A stretch of 53,427 bases of DNA from an uncultured Erythrobacter sp. (GTDB lineage: Bacteria > Pseudomonadota > Alphaproteobacteria > Sphingomonadales > Sphingomonadaceae), in assembly GCA_937899785.1 (NCBI GenBank), contig CALCCG010000105.1:1-53427 (forward strand). The letters are read 5' to 3'. Position numbers and translations under genes: made by a program. Below, in pieces: positions 8,188 to 17,770 of the stretch. Positions within the stretch are counted from its first letter, which is position 1. Each line of letters opens with the position of its first letter. The notes beneath the pieces were generated by a model. It was given only the letters and a program-made list of their open reading frames with translations, did not search any database and was not told the origin of the DNA.

Positions 8188-8804
8188 TTAGACCGTGTAA
8201 CCTGTGTCTCCTACACCGTAAGCGTTGCGGGCAAGCGCAGCGGCGATGCGGGCGCGCAAGGCGGGAAGGGTCTCGGCCTCGAACCAGGGGTTGTTCGTCA
8301 TCCACATCCGCACCCGCCAGGCGGGGTGGGGGAGGGGGATGAAGGGCGCCAGTTCACCGCCGCGGCGAACCCGATCGGTCATCGACCAGCGCTTGGTGTC
8401 GGGCCGATAATGGGCTTGTGCATAGGTGCCCACCAGCAGGGTCAGACGCTCCTGAGGCAGCTGCGTAAGCACGCGATCATGCCACAAAGGGGCGCATTCA
8501 GGGCGGGGCGGGGCGTCGCCTCCGCTCACTCTGCCGGGGTAGCAAAAGCCCATGGGCATCAGGGCGACGACATCAGGGTCGTAGAAGGCGGTCTTTTCGA
8601 GGCCCAGCCAGCCGCGCAGCCGGTCCCCGCTGTCATCGTCCCAGGGCACGCCGCTCGCATGGACCTTGGTGCCCGGCGCTTGGCCGATGATCAGTATACG
8701 GCTGTTGGCGGAGAACTGGACGACGGGCCGCGGACCAAGCGGCAGATGCTCGGCGCAATGGGTGCAGGCGGCGATCTCGGCGTGGAGTTGCGCGGCGGCC
8801 TCGC

Positions 8805-8808
<4 letters not shown>
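8188..8808 (-). CDS. Uracil-DNA-glycosylase family protein, probably Fe-S type
   Basis: A 206-residue member of the UDG superfamily, whose members excise uracil or related bases from DNA. Motif 1 is ILIIGQAPGTKVHASG (family 4 enzymes usually have GEAPG) and the later motif is PLPHPAWR. Four cysteines are placed as CTHC near the N-terminus and then GFC-x15-C, the spacing of 4Fe-4S family 4/5 enzymes. It starts with GTG whose GTGA overlaps the TGA stop of the upstream ABC-F gene, so the two are translationally coupled. The Gln in motif 1 leaves the exact substrate class open. Confidence 0.88.
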
Positions 8809-10649
<1,841 letters not shown>

Positions 10650-10763
10650 TTAGGGGCTTGAAGCGAAGGGAACAAGGCACAGCGAGACTCGGATGGCAGC
10701 GCGTTGATCACGCAGCCGATCGCCAATCAGGGGATGGAGGCCCTGAACGAACCGTCATCGCTC

Positions 10764-10785
10764 TATTCACTGCTTGTTCAACGCT
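10764..10785 (+). promoter_or_regulatory. Candidate OmpR-type operator, tandem 11-bp repeat
   Basis: TATTCACTGCT followed directly by TGTTCAACGCT shares the pattern TNTTCANNGCT. Tandem 11-bp repeats are the usual target of OmpR/PhoB-type regulators, and such a regulator is encoded 450 nt downstream. The site lies 23 nt before the chosen start of the PepSY gene, which is close for an activator site. Confidence 0.35.
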
Positions 10786-10808
10786 GCATGGCTAGGCATG
10801 ACACCATT

Positions 10809-11153
10809 ATGAAACAAAGCCGCCTCTGGATACTTGCGTCATGTGCCGCGCTCGCGCTGGCCGGGATAGGCGCGTCCGGTGCTTTGGCAGCCGCGTTTGA
10901 GGGATCGTACTCGGTTCAATCCAAGCAGCGCGACGACCAGGGCGAGGCGCGCAAGGAGATGAAGGCGGGCAACCAGCTTTCGCTGCGCGAGATCGAAAAA
11001 CGGGTCATCCCGCAAATGGGCAAGGCGGAGTATCTTGGCCCAACATACGACGCCGCCGCGCACGCCTATCGCTTGAAGTTCATCAAGAATGGCCGCGTGG
11101 TCTATATCGATGTTGACGCGCGCACGGGCAAGATCATCAACCGATCAGGCTAG
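10809..11153 (+). CDS. PepSY domain-containing exported protein
   Basis: A 114-residue protein with a clear Sec signal peptide from ATG 10809 (MKQSRLWILASCAALALAGI, ending near ALAAAFEG). The mature part has one PepSY-like unit: LSLREIEKRVIPQMG, then YRLKFIKNGRVVYIDVDART. PepSY proteins are usually periplasmic modulators. It precedes a response regulator and histidine kinase in the same direction, so a sensory or feedback role in that system is likely. An upstream in-frame ATG at 10788 would add seven residues. The ribosome binding site is weak for both. Confidence 0.85.
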   Translation: MKQSRLWILASCAALALAGIGASGALAAAFEGSYSVQSKQRDDQGEARKEMKAGNQLSLREIEKRVIPQMGKAEYLGPTYDAAAHAYRLKFIKNGRVVYIDVDARTGKIINRSG

Positions 11154-11235
11154 GATAAGCTGTTCGCTCGCTTGACCTTGGCTCTGCAAACGCTCACGAC
11201 TTTAACCGCTCACAATCAAGACCTAACGGGGACCC

Positions 11236-11913
11236 ATGCGCATTCTTATTGTCGAAGACGAACCCACACTTGGTCAGCAGTTGAAATCGACCCTCGAGCA
11301 GACCGGCTATGCGGTTGATCTTTCCACGGATGGTGAGGATGGACACTTCCTGGGCAGCACCGAGGAGTACGACGCGTGCATCCTCGATCTGGGACTTCCC
11401 GAGATCGACGGCCTCAGCGTGCTCGGCATGTGGCGCAAGGAAGGGCGTGACTTCCCGGTACTTGTTTTGACCGCGCGCGACAGTTGGTCGGACAAAGTGG
11501 CCGGGCTGGACGCAGGAGCGGACGATTACCTCGCCAAGCCATTCCAGACCGAAGAGCTAATCGCCCGCCTGCGCGCGCTGATCCGTCGCGCTTCGGGCAA
11601 CACCTCTTCCGAACTCACCGCCGGAAATGTCCGGCTGGATACGCGATCGGGTCGGGTCACGCTTGATGGAGAGCCGGTGAAGCTGACGGCGCAGGAGTAC
11701 AAGCTGCTCTCCTACCTGATGCACCATAAGGGCAAGGTCGTCAGCCGTACGGAGCTGATTGAGCACATTTACGACCAGGATTTTGATCGTGATTCCAATA
11801 CGATTGAGGTCTTTGTTACCCGAATCCGCAAGAAGCTTGGCGCAGAAGTGATAACGACGATCCGTGGCCTCGGTTACAGCCTCGACGACCCGGCCGACGC
11901 CCCCCGGGCCTAA
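11236..11913 (+). CDS. Response regulator, OmpR/PhoP family
   Basis: A 225-residue two-domain regulator. The receiver (1-115) has acidic residues IVEDEP, the phosphorylated Asp in CILDLGLPEIDG, Thr in VLTARD and Lys in DDYLAKPFQTEEL. The DNA-binding domain (about 130-220) is a winged helix, with LTAQEYKLLSYLMHHKGKVV and DSNTIEVFVTRIRKKLG. AACGGGGACC precedes the ATG. The kinase frame overlaps its 3' end. It probably controls its own operon and the PepSY gene. Confidence 0.95.
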   Translation: MRILIVEDEPTLGQQLKSTLEQTGYAVDLSTDGEDGHFLGSTEEYDACILDLGLPEIDGLSVLGMWRKEGRDFPVLVLTARDSWSDKVAGLDAGADDYLAKPFQTEELIARLRALIRRASGNTSSELTAGNVRLDTRSGRVTLDGEPVKLTAQEYKLLSYLMHHKGKVVSRTELIEHIYDQDFDRDSNTIEVFVTRIRKKLGAEVITTIRGLGYSLDDPADAPRA

Positions 11914-13375
11914 AGCCAGCGGTGGTCCCTCTGCTTCGGGCAGCGGTGCGCCGGAGGCTGCGGCCAAAGGCGACCTAGACGCGCCCGAACTCGACACACA
12001 GGCTGTGAGCGCGCCCGAACCGCGTTTGCGCGGCAGTCTGGCGCGGCGCATGGGTCTTATTGCCGCAGGCTGGATTATCGTACTGCTGCTCGGCGGCGGT
12101 CTTGCGCTCGATCGTACGCTCACGGCCCAGGTCGAAGACAGCTTTGACGAACAACTCGAATACATCCTTACCGCCATGATCTCGTCTGCTGAGATCGATC
12201 CGCTCGGTGAGGTCTATTTCGAGCTGCGTTTGGGCGATCAGCGCTTTCTGGAGCCCGGAAGCGGGGTCTATTGGCAAGTCAGCGGCGGGACTTCGATCCC
12301 CTATCCCTCGCGCAGCCTGTGGGACCGTGAGCTCATCGTTCGCGATGTGGTGGACGCCGACGGCAACTTTCCTGATGAGGCGATCTTTTACGATTCCGAT
12401 GAGTTCCCGGATGAGCCTTTGCGCATCGTCCAGCGCACGGTTGTGTTACCGGGCAGCGAGACCCGCTGGACGTTCGCTGTGGCCAGCACGCCCGATGAAA
12501 CCACCGAGCAACTTCAGAACATCAGGCTTATCCTGATTTGGAGCTTTGCGGTGCTTGGGTTCGGCTTGATCTTCATGGCTTTGCTGCAGATCCGCTATGG
12601 CCTTTCCCCGCTCCGCCGGGTGCGGGCCGCGATCTCGAAACTGCGCACCACGGGCGACAACCGCATCACCGAACCCTTGCCGACCGAAGTGGAACCTTTG
12701 GTGCAAGAGGTGAACGCGTTGCTCGACCATACGGAACGCCAAGCCGAAGAAGCGCGTATGCACGCTGGCAATCTTGCGCATGCGCTAAAGACCCCGCTCA
12801 CCGTGCTGACCAACGCCGCGACGGCACGCGATCCCGACATCGCCGAGGCCGTGTTTCGCGAGACGCGGGCGATGCAGCGGCATGTCGATCACCATCTGGC
12901 GCGCGCGCGCGCGCTGGGCCGGCGCGCCGTCGGACATGCGCGCACCGATGTGCACACCAGCGCCGAAGCGGTGCGGCGAGCGGTGGAGCGGCTGTATCCT
13001 GATGGTCGGCTCGATATTGCCGGTAACAATAAGGCGATGGTGGCGATTGAGCGGCAGGACCTGGATGAGATCCTCGGCAACTTGATGGAGAACGCAGCAA
13101 AGTATGGCGGCGGCAGCGTCTTCGTCACGATCGATGCCGAGCCCAACAGCGCGCAATGCCTGATTTGGGTCGAAGACGATGGGACCGGTATCCCCGAAGC
13201 GGAACGCGTTCGCATCTTTGATCGCGGTGCGCGGCTGGATACCGGAAAGCCGGGCACTGGCCTTGGCCTGGCCATCGTGCGTGATGTGGCCGAGATTTAT
13301 GGTGGAACGGCGCGCTTGGATGAAAGCGAGGACCTGGGTGGCCTTTTGGTTGAGCTTAGCCTTCCGCGCGCCTAA
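11864..13375 (+). CDS. Sensor histidine kinase
   Basis: Inner-membrane sensor kinase pairing with the adjacent response regulator. Helix 1 is AAGWIIVLLLGGGLAL (about residues 66-82), a periplasmic sensor of about 140 residues follows, and helix 2 is LILIWSFAVLGFGLIFMALL. Next come HAMP-like sequence, the H-box NLAHALKTPLTVL, the N-box NLMENAAKYGGG and ATP-lid motifs DDGTGIPEAERVRIFDRG and GTGLGLAIVRD. The 503-residue frame opens with GTG 11864 inside the regulator gene and has a Pro/Ser/Ala-rich tail before helix 1. Starts at GTG 12005 or ATG 12050 are equally possible. Confidence 0.92.
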   Translation: MASVTASTTRPTPPGPKASGGPSASGSGAPEAAAKGDLDAPELDTQAVSAPEPRLRGSLARRMGLIAAGWIIVLLLGGGLALDRTLTAQVEDSFDEQLEYILTAMISSAEIDPLGEVYFELRLGDQRFLEPGSGVYWQVSGGTSIPYPSRSLWDRELIVRDVVDADGNFPDEAIFYDSDEFPDEPLRIVQRTVVLPGSETRWTFAVASTPDETTEQLQNIRLILIWSFAVLGFGLIFMALLQIRYGLSPLRRVRAAISKLRTTGDNRITEPLPTEVEPLVQEVNALLDHTERQAEEARMHAGNLAHALKTPLTVLTNAATARDPDIAEAVFRETRAMQRHVDHHLARARALGRRAVGHARTDVHTSAEAVRRAVERLYPDGRLDIAGNNKAMVAIERQDLDEILGNLMENAAKYGGGSVFVTIDAEPNSAQCLIWVEDDGTGIPEAERVRIFDRGARLDTGKPGTGLGLAIVRDVAEIYGGTARLDESEDLGGLLVELSLPRA

Positions 13376-13399
13376 CCAAGGCGTTGTTCCCCCTTTCCC

Positions 13400-13732
13400 T
13401 TACTTTTCGCGCGCCTGCTCGTGGTGTCGGATCACCTCCTCGATGATGAAGCGCAAGAACTTCTCGCTGAATTCCGGATCCAGGTTCGCGGCTTCTGACA
13501 GCGCTCTCAACCGCGCGATCTGACGTTTCTCGCGGTCCGGATCGGCGGGGGGTAGGGTGACCTTCGCCTTATACTCTCCCACCGCTTGCGTGATCCGAAA
13601 ACGCTCGGCGAGCATGTGAATGATCGCCGCGTCGATGTTGTCGATACTCTTGCGATACGTCGCCAGAACGGGGTCCGCGCCGCTTTCATCGGTGGGCGCG
13701 CTCGCGAGTGGGGGTTGCGTTTCTTGCGACAT
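13400..13732 (-). CDS. Chorismate mutase (AroQ type)
   Basis: Converts chorismate to prephenate for phenylalanine and tyrosine synthesis. It is a 110-residue all-helical AroQ domain: YRKSIDNIDAAIIHMLAERF, VGEYKAK, DREKRQIARLRALSE and FIIEEVIRHHEQ, with the catalytic Arg and Lys positions present. The start at ATG 13732 (MSQETQPP) is chosen because the longer frame runs into the divergent polyprenyl synthase gene. Only 67 nt separate the two divergent starts, so their promoters must overlap. Confidence 0.92.
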   Translation of the reverse strand: MSQETQPPLASAPTDESGADPVLATYRKSIDNIDAAIIHMLAERFRITQAVGEYKAKVTLPPADPDREKRQIARLRALSEAANLDPEFSEKFLRFIIEEVIRHHEQAREK

Positions 13733-13799
13733 GGGACCGCAAATACGCAGCAATTGAAGGCTTGCCAAGCGCTTGGACCGGCCCCTAAGGGCGTGTGTG

Positions 13800-14810
13800 A
13801 TGAGCGCCGAAGTCGTACCTCTGCCGCGCAAGCGACCGACTCTGGAGCCTATGCTGTCGCTCACCGCGTCCGGTATGAACTCGGTGAACGCGGTCATTCT
13901 GGACCGGATGCAAAGCGAAATCCCTCTGATACCGCGCCTCGCTGGGCATTTGATCTCGGGCGGAGGCAAGCGTTTGCGCCCGATGCTCACCCTCGCGGGC
14001 GCTGAATTGGTTGGGTACAAGGGAGATCGTCACCACAAGCTCGCGGCCGCGGTTGAATTTATTCACACCGCGACCTTGTTGCACGATGATGTCGTTGACG
14101 GGAGCGAGCTGCGCCGAGGCAAAGCCGCGGCCAATATCGTATTTGGCAACCCGGCGACGGTTCTGGTTGGTGACTTTCTGTTCAGCCGCTCTTTCGAACT
14201 GATGACCGAGGATGGCTCCTTGCGCGTCCTTAGTATTCTCAGCCAAGCGAGCGCTGTGATTGCCGAGGGCGAGGTCTCGCAATTGACCGCGCAGCGCCAG
14301 ATTGAGACGAGTGAAGAGCGCTATCTGCACATCATTGGCGCCAAGACCGCGGCTCTGTTTGCCGCCGCCAGCCAGATCAGCGCGGTGGTAGCCGAATGCA
14401 GCGAGGAGCAGGAGCGCGCGCTCGAAGATTATGGACGCAATCTCGGGGTCGCTTTTCAGTTGGTCGATGATGCGATTGACTACGATTCAGATGCCGCTGA
14501 AATGGGCAAGGATCAAGGCGACGACTTCCGCGAGGGCAAGATGACACTTCCCGTTATCCTCGCCCATGCGCGTGGAAATGCGGAGGAGCGCGAGTTCTGG
14601 AGGGACGCGATAATCGGCCACCGGACTTCGGACCATGATCTTGCCCACGCTATTGAGCTCATCAAGAAGCATAACGCGGTGCACGACACCCGCGAGCGCG
14701 CTCGGCACTTTGCTCAGCGTGCGATTGACGCCATTTCGATCTTTCCGGACGGAAAGGCACGCCAGGCGATGGCCGAAGCCGCGCAATTCGCGGTGGCGCG
14801 CGGCTATTGA
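13800..14810 (+). CDS. Polyprenyl diphosphate synthase (octaprenyl/decaprenyl type)
   Basis: Condenses isopentenyl units to make the long ubiquinone side chain. It has 336 residues from ATG 13800. Chain-length motifs are the first Asp-rich site LLHDDVVD, preceded by GGGKRLRPML, and the second Asp-rich site QLVDDAIDYD. Later comes KMTLPVILAHA. The small residues before the first Asp motif (HTATLLHDD) fit long-chain synthases. The start MSAEVVPLPRKRP is preferred over an in-frame ATG nine codons earlier because it fits homologue length. Confidence 0.93.
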   Translation: MSAEVVPLPRKRPTLEPMLSLTASGMNSVNAVILDRMQSEIPLIPRLAGHLISGGGKRLRPMLTLAGAELVGYKGDRHHKLAAAVEFIHTATLLHDDVVDGSELRRGKAAANIVFGNPATVLVGDFLFSRSFELMTEDGSLRVLSILSQASAVIAEGEVSQLTAQRQIETSEERYLHIIGAKTAALFAAASQISAVVAECSEEQERALEDYGRNLGVAFQLVDDAIDYDSDAAEMGKDQGDDFREGKMTLPVILAHARGNAEEREFWRDAIIGHRTSDHDLAHAIELIKKHNAVHDTRERARHFAQRAIDAISIFPDGKARQAMAEAAQFAVARGY

Positions 14811-14842
14811 GGCCAGCGGCGCTTAAAGTCTAATCGCTCATC

Positions 14843-17269
14843 ATGAGCGTTGACCTTCCCATTAATGAGGTTCTTCCAGACCTGCTCAGCGCTCTGCGCG
14901 AGGCGGGAGTTGCGGTGCTTGTCGCGCCGCCGGGAGCGGGCAAGACAACGGCGGTTGCGCCGGTTTTGCTGGATGAGGATTGGTGCCGTGGAGAGATCAT
15001 CCTCACATCCCCTCGCCGAGTCGCCGCGCGCGCGGCGGCCGAGCGAATCGCTGAGACGCTGGGCGAGGAGACCGGCCAGACGGTCGGCTATCAGACGCGG
15101 ATGGATAGCAAGGTTTCGGCTCGTACGCGTATCCGCGTTGTCACCGAAGCGATCCTGGTGAACCGTTTGATGAGTGATCCCGAACTCGCCGGTGTTTCGG
15201 CGATCCTGTTCGACGAGGCGCATGAACGGCACCTCGACAGCGATCTTGGTTTGGCGTTGGCGCTTGAGACCCGAAGCGTCTTGCGCGAGGATTTGCGTGT
15301 GCTTGTGATGTCGGCGACGATTGACGGCGCGCGCTTTGCCAGTGTGCTGGGCCCAGATACGCGTGTGGTTGAGAGTGAAGGGCGTAGCTTTCCTCTGACC
15401 ATTAAGTGGCTTGGGAGTGACTCCACGCTGGCTGTCGACGATCAGGTCTGCGCCGGCGTTATGCAGGCATGGCGCGACGAGGACGGTGACATTCTGGTCT
15501 TCCTTCCAGGTGTCCGCGAGATTGAACGTCTGCGCGAGCGGTTGACCACGCGTTTGCCTGCAACCCCGATCCTGCCCTTGCACGGCCAGATCGACCCTGC
15601 TGGGCAGCGCTTAGCGATCCGGCGTGACCCGCAGGGGCGCCGTCGCATCGTGCTCGCCACCGCGATTGCCGAGACCTCGCTGACCCTCGATGGCGTGTCC
15701 ACAGTCGTCGATAGTGGTCTGGCAAGGTTGGCGGAATTTGATCGAAGCGCAGGCACAACCCATCTTGTAACGCGTCGCGCAAGTCAGGCGGCCGCAGCGC
15801 AGCGGGCCGGGCGGGCCGCGCGGCAGGGGCCCGGGGTCACCTACCGTTTGTGGGAAGAGGCCGGGCATGCGGGGCGCCCTGAATTCGCTCCACCCGAAAT
15901 TGAGACCGCTGACTTAACCGCGCTTACTTTGCGGCTGGCCCATTGGGGCACGAGCGATCCGACCAGTCTGCCCTGGCTGGACGCGCCGCCCGCCGCGTCG
16001 ATTGCAGCGGCACAGGCCGGTCTTGAGGGCATGGGCGCTCTCGATGGAGCAGGCCGCATCACCGCGCTGGGTGAGGCGATGGTGGCCATGCCTATGGCTC
16101 CGCATGAAGCCGCAGCCTTACTCCACGCGGCGCGCTCTGGCGTGGCCCAGGAAACCGCACCCGTCCTGATGCTCTTGCAAGAGCGTGGCCTTGGTGGACG
16201 CAGCGAGGACCTGGCGCAGCGCCTGACGCGTTGGCGCGATGAGACGTCGCGGCGCGCGCAATCCGCAAGGCGCCTGGCGAGGAGCTGGGCAGCGAGCGCA
16301 AACAAAGTCCCGCTAAACCTTGCGAGCTCGGTGCAAGACCCGGCCGAAGCGCTCGCCCTCGCACGGCCTGATTTCGTTGCGCGGAAGCGCGACTCAAACG
16401 GTGAGCATTGGATCAGCGCAGGCGGGCGGGGATTTGCTCTGGATCCGGTGTCGCCCCTCGCGCGTGCCGAGTGGATCGTGATTGGCGATGCTCAAGGGGC
16501 TGCGCGCGGGGCACGGATCACGGCGGGGCTTGAGCTAAGCGCGGCGCGGGTTGAGTCTTTGTTTGCCCAAGCGCTTGAGGAACGATCGTCAGTCGTCTGG
16601 AATAAAGAGAAAAATCGTATTGAACCGCGCCGGGAGAGGCGACTTGGCGCGATCCTTCTCTCCAGCGGTCCGGACCCTGATCCCGATCCCAAGGCGCTTG
16701 TGGACAGATTAGTGGAAAAGGCGCGGGAGAAGCTGGGGGAACTCTTCCCACCCGGTTTCCTCGCCCGCGCTCGCTTTGCCGAGCTGGATGCGTTGAGCGA
16801 GGAGTTCCTTTCGCAGACTACCGATATGTGGCTGGAATCGCTGCTTCACGGGCGGCGTGATCTCGATCTAGCCCCCGCGCGTGTCGCGGACGCGGCGCTT
16901 GGCCAGCTTGACTGGAAGGCGCGACGGCGGCTGGACGAGGTGGCTCCCACTCACTTCACTTCGCCCGCAGGGACACGCCACGCGATTGACTATGCGGGTG
17001 ATGACGCGCCCTGTGTTGAGCTGCGGGTGCAGGCTTTGTTCGGGCTAGACCGCCATCCGATTGTCGGAACCGTGCCGCTCTTACTCAAGCTTACGAGCCC
17101 CGCAGGCAGACCAATCCAGTCGACGCGCGATCTGCCCGGTTTCTGGCGCGGCAGTTGGGCCGATGTCGCCAAGGACATGAAGGGCCGCTATCCCAAGCAT
17201 CGCTGGCCCGAGGAACCCTGGCTTGAAAAGCCAAGCCTGAAGACCAAAAACGCCTTCAATCGCCAATAG
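14843..17269 (+). CDS. hrpB: ATP-dependent helicase HrpB
   Basis: DEAH-box RNA helicase of 808 residues, the usual HrpB size. Motifs in order are Walker A APPGAGKTTAVAP, TSPRRVAARAAAER, DEAHERHLDSDLG, motif III VMSATIDGARF, ILPLHGQIDP, VVDSGLARLAEFD and motif VI QRAGRAARQGPG. The C-terminal half carries the HA2 and HrpB-specific regions ending PKHRWPEEPW. ATG 14843 lies 32 nt after the polyprenyl synthase stop. Its cellular role in most bacteria is not well defined. Confidence 0.95.
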   Translation: MSVDLPINEVLPDLLSALREAGVAVLVAPPGAGKTTAVAPVLLDEDWCRGEIILTSPRRVAARAAAERIAETLGEETGQTVGYQTRMDSKVSARTRIRVVTEAILVNRLMSDPELAGVSAILFDEAHERHLDSDLGLALALETRSVLREDLRVLVMSATIDGARFASVLGPDTRVVESEGRSFPLTIKWLGSDSTLAVDDQVCAGVMQAWRDEDGDILVFLPGVREIERLRERLTTRLPATPILPLHGQIDPAGQRLAIRRDPQGRRRIVLATAIAETSLTLDGVSTVVDSGLARLAEFDRSAGTTHLVTRRASQAAAAQRAGRAARQGPGVTYRLWEEAGHAGRPEFAPPEIETADLTALTLRLAHWGTSDPTSLPWLDAPPAASIAAAQAGLEGMGALDGAGRITALGEAMVAMPMAPHEAAALLHAARSGVAQETAPVLMLLQERGLGGRSEDLAQRLTRWRDETSRRAQSARRLARSWAASANKVPLNLASSVQDPAEALALARPDFVARKRDSNGEHWISAGGRGFALDPVSPLARAEWIVIGDAQGAARGARITAGLELSAARVESLFAQALEERSSVVWNKEKNRIEPRRERRLGAILLSSGPDPDPDPKALVDRLVEKAREKLGELFPPGFLARARFAELDALSEEFLSQTTDMWLESLLHGRRDLDLAPARVADAALGQLDWKARRRLDEVAPTHFTSPAGTRHAIDYAGDDAPCVELRVQALFGLDRHPIVGTVPLLLKLTSPAGRPIQSTRDLPGFWRGSWADVAKDMKGRYPKHRWPEEPWLEKPSLKTKNAFNRQ

Positions 17270-17309
17270 GTTTGGAGTATCGGCAAAAGTCGTAAGGGAC
17301 CAAAGAGCC

Positions 17310-17588
17310 ATGCCAGCACGAATCTACCAGACACCGAAGAGCGCCATGCAGTCCGGAAAGGCCAAGACTGATACGTGGGTGCTCGAATTCGCCCAGAGTG
17401 AGGCCCGTAAGGCGGATCCGCTGATGGGCTGGACGGGCAGCGGCGACACGCAAGCGCAGGTGAAACTCAACTTCCCGACCAAGGACGCGGCCAAGGCTTA
17501 TGCCGAGAAATACGGCATTCCGGCGCGCGTGCACGCGACGCCGACCAAGGCGCGCAAGCTTCAAGCCTACGCCGACAATTTTCGGTGA
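17310..17588 (+). CDS. ETC complex I subunit (NDUFS4-like)
   Basis: A 92-residue homologue of the accessory NADH:ubiquinone oxidoreductase subunit NDUFS4, which stabilises the peripheral arm of complex I in alphaproteobacteria and mitochondria. Family features are ARIYQTPKSAMQSGKAKTD, W-x-LEF, DPLMGWTGSGDT and FPTKDAAKAYAEKYGI. The gene stands alone, away from nuo genes, as is common. The SRP RNA gene follows after about 40 nt. Confidence 0.93.
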   Translation: MPARIYQTPKSAMQSGKAKTDTWVLEFAQSEARKADPLMGWTGSGDTQAQVKLNFPTKDAAKAYAEKYGIPARVHATPTKARKLQAYADNFR

Positions 17589-17625
17589 GTTGATTTTTAA
17601 CCGGCTCCTCGCCATATGCGCATTC

Positions 17626-17715
17626 GGGAGTCGGGTGGACGTTTGCGTTCGCTCACCGGGTCAGGTCCGGAAGGAAGCAGCCCAGGTGAATTGCGGCGGG
17701 TCGCTCGGCTCCTTT
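17626..17715 (+). ncRNA. ffs: Signal recognition particle RNA, small type (4.5S)
   Basis: Contains the invariant SRP domain GGTCAGGTCCGGAAGGAAGC (17659-17678), with the GGAA tetraloop and the asymmetric loop that bind Ffh. The ends pair as GGAGTCG with CGGCTCC, giving a rod of about 87-90 nt, and a TTTT run follows that can act as terminator. End positions are good to a few bases. Placement just before dnaX is common in alphaproteobacteria. Confidence 0.93.
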
Positions 17716-17770
17716 TGATTTTCCCCAACATCGCCATGACAAATCGCGCGCCAGAGCCTAGCGTTGTTGC

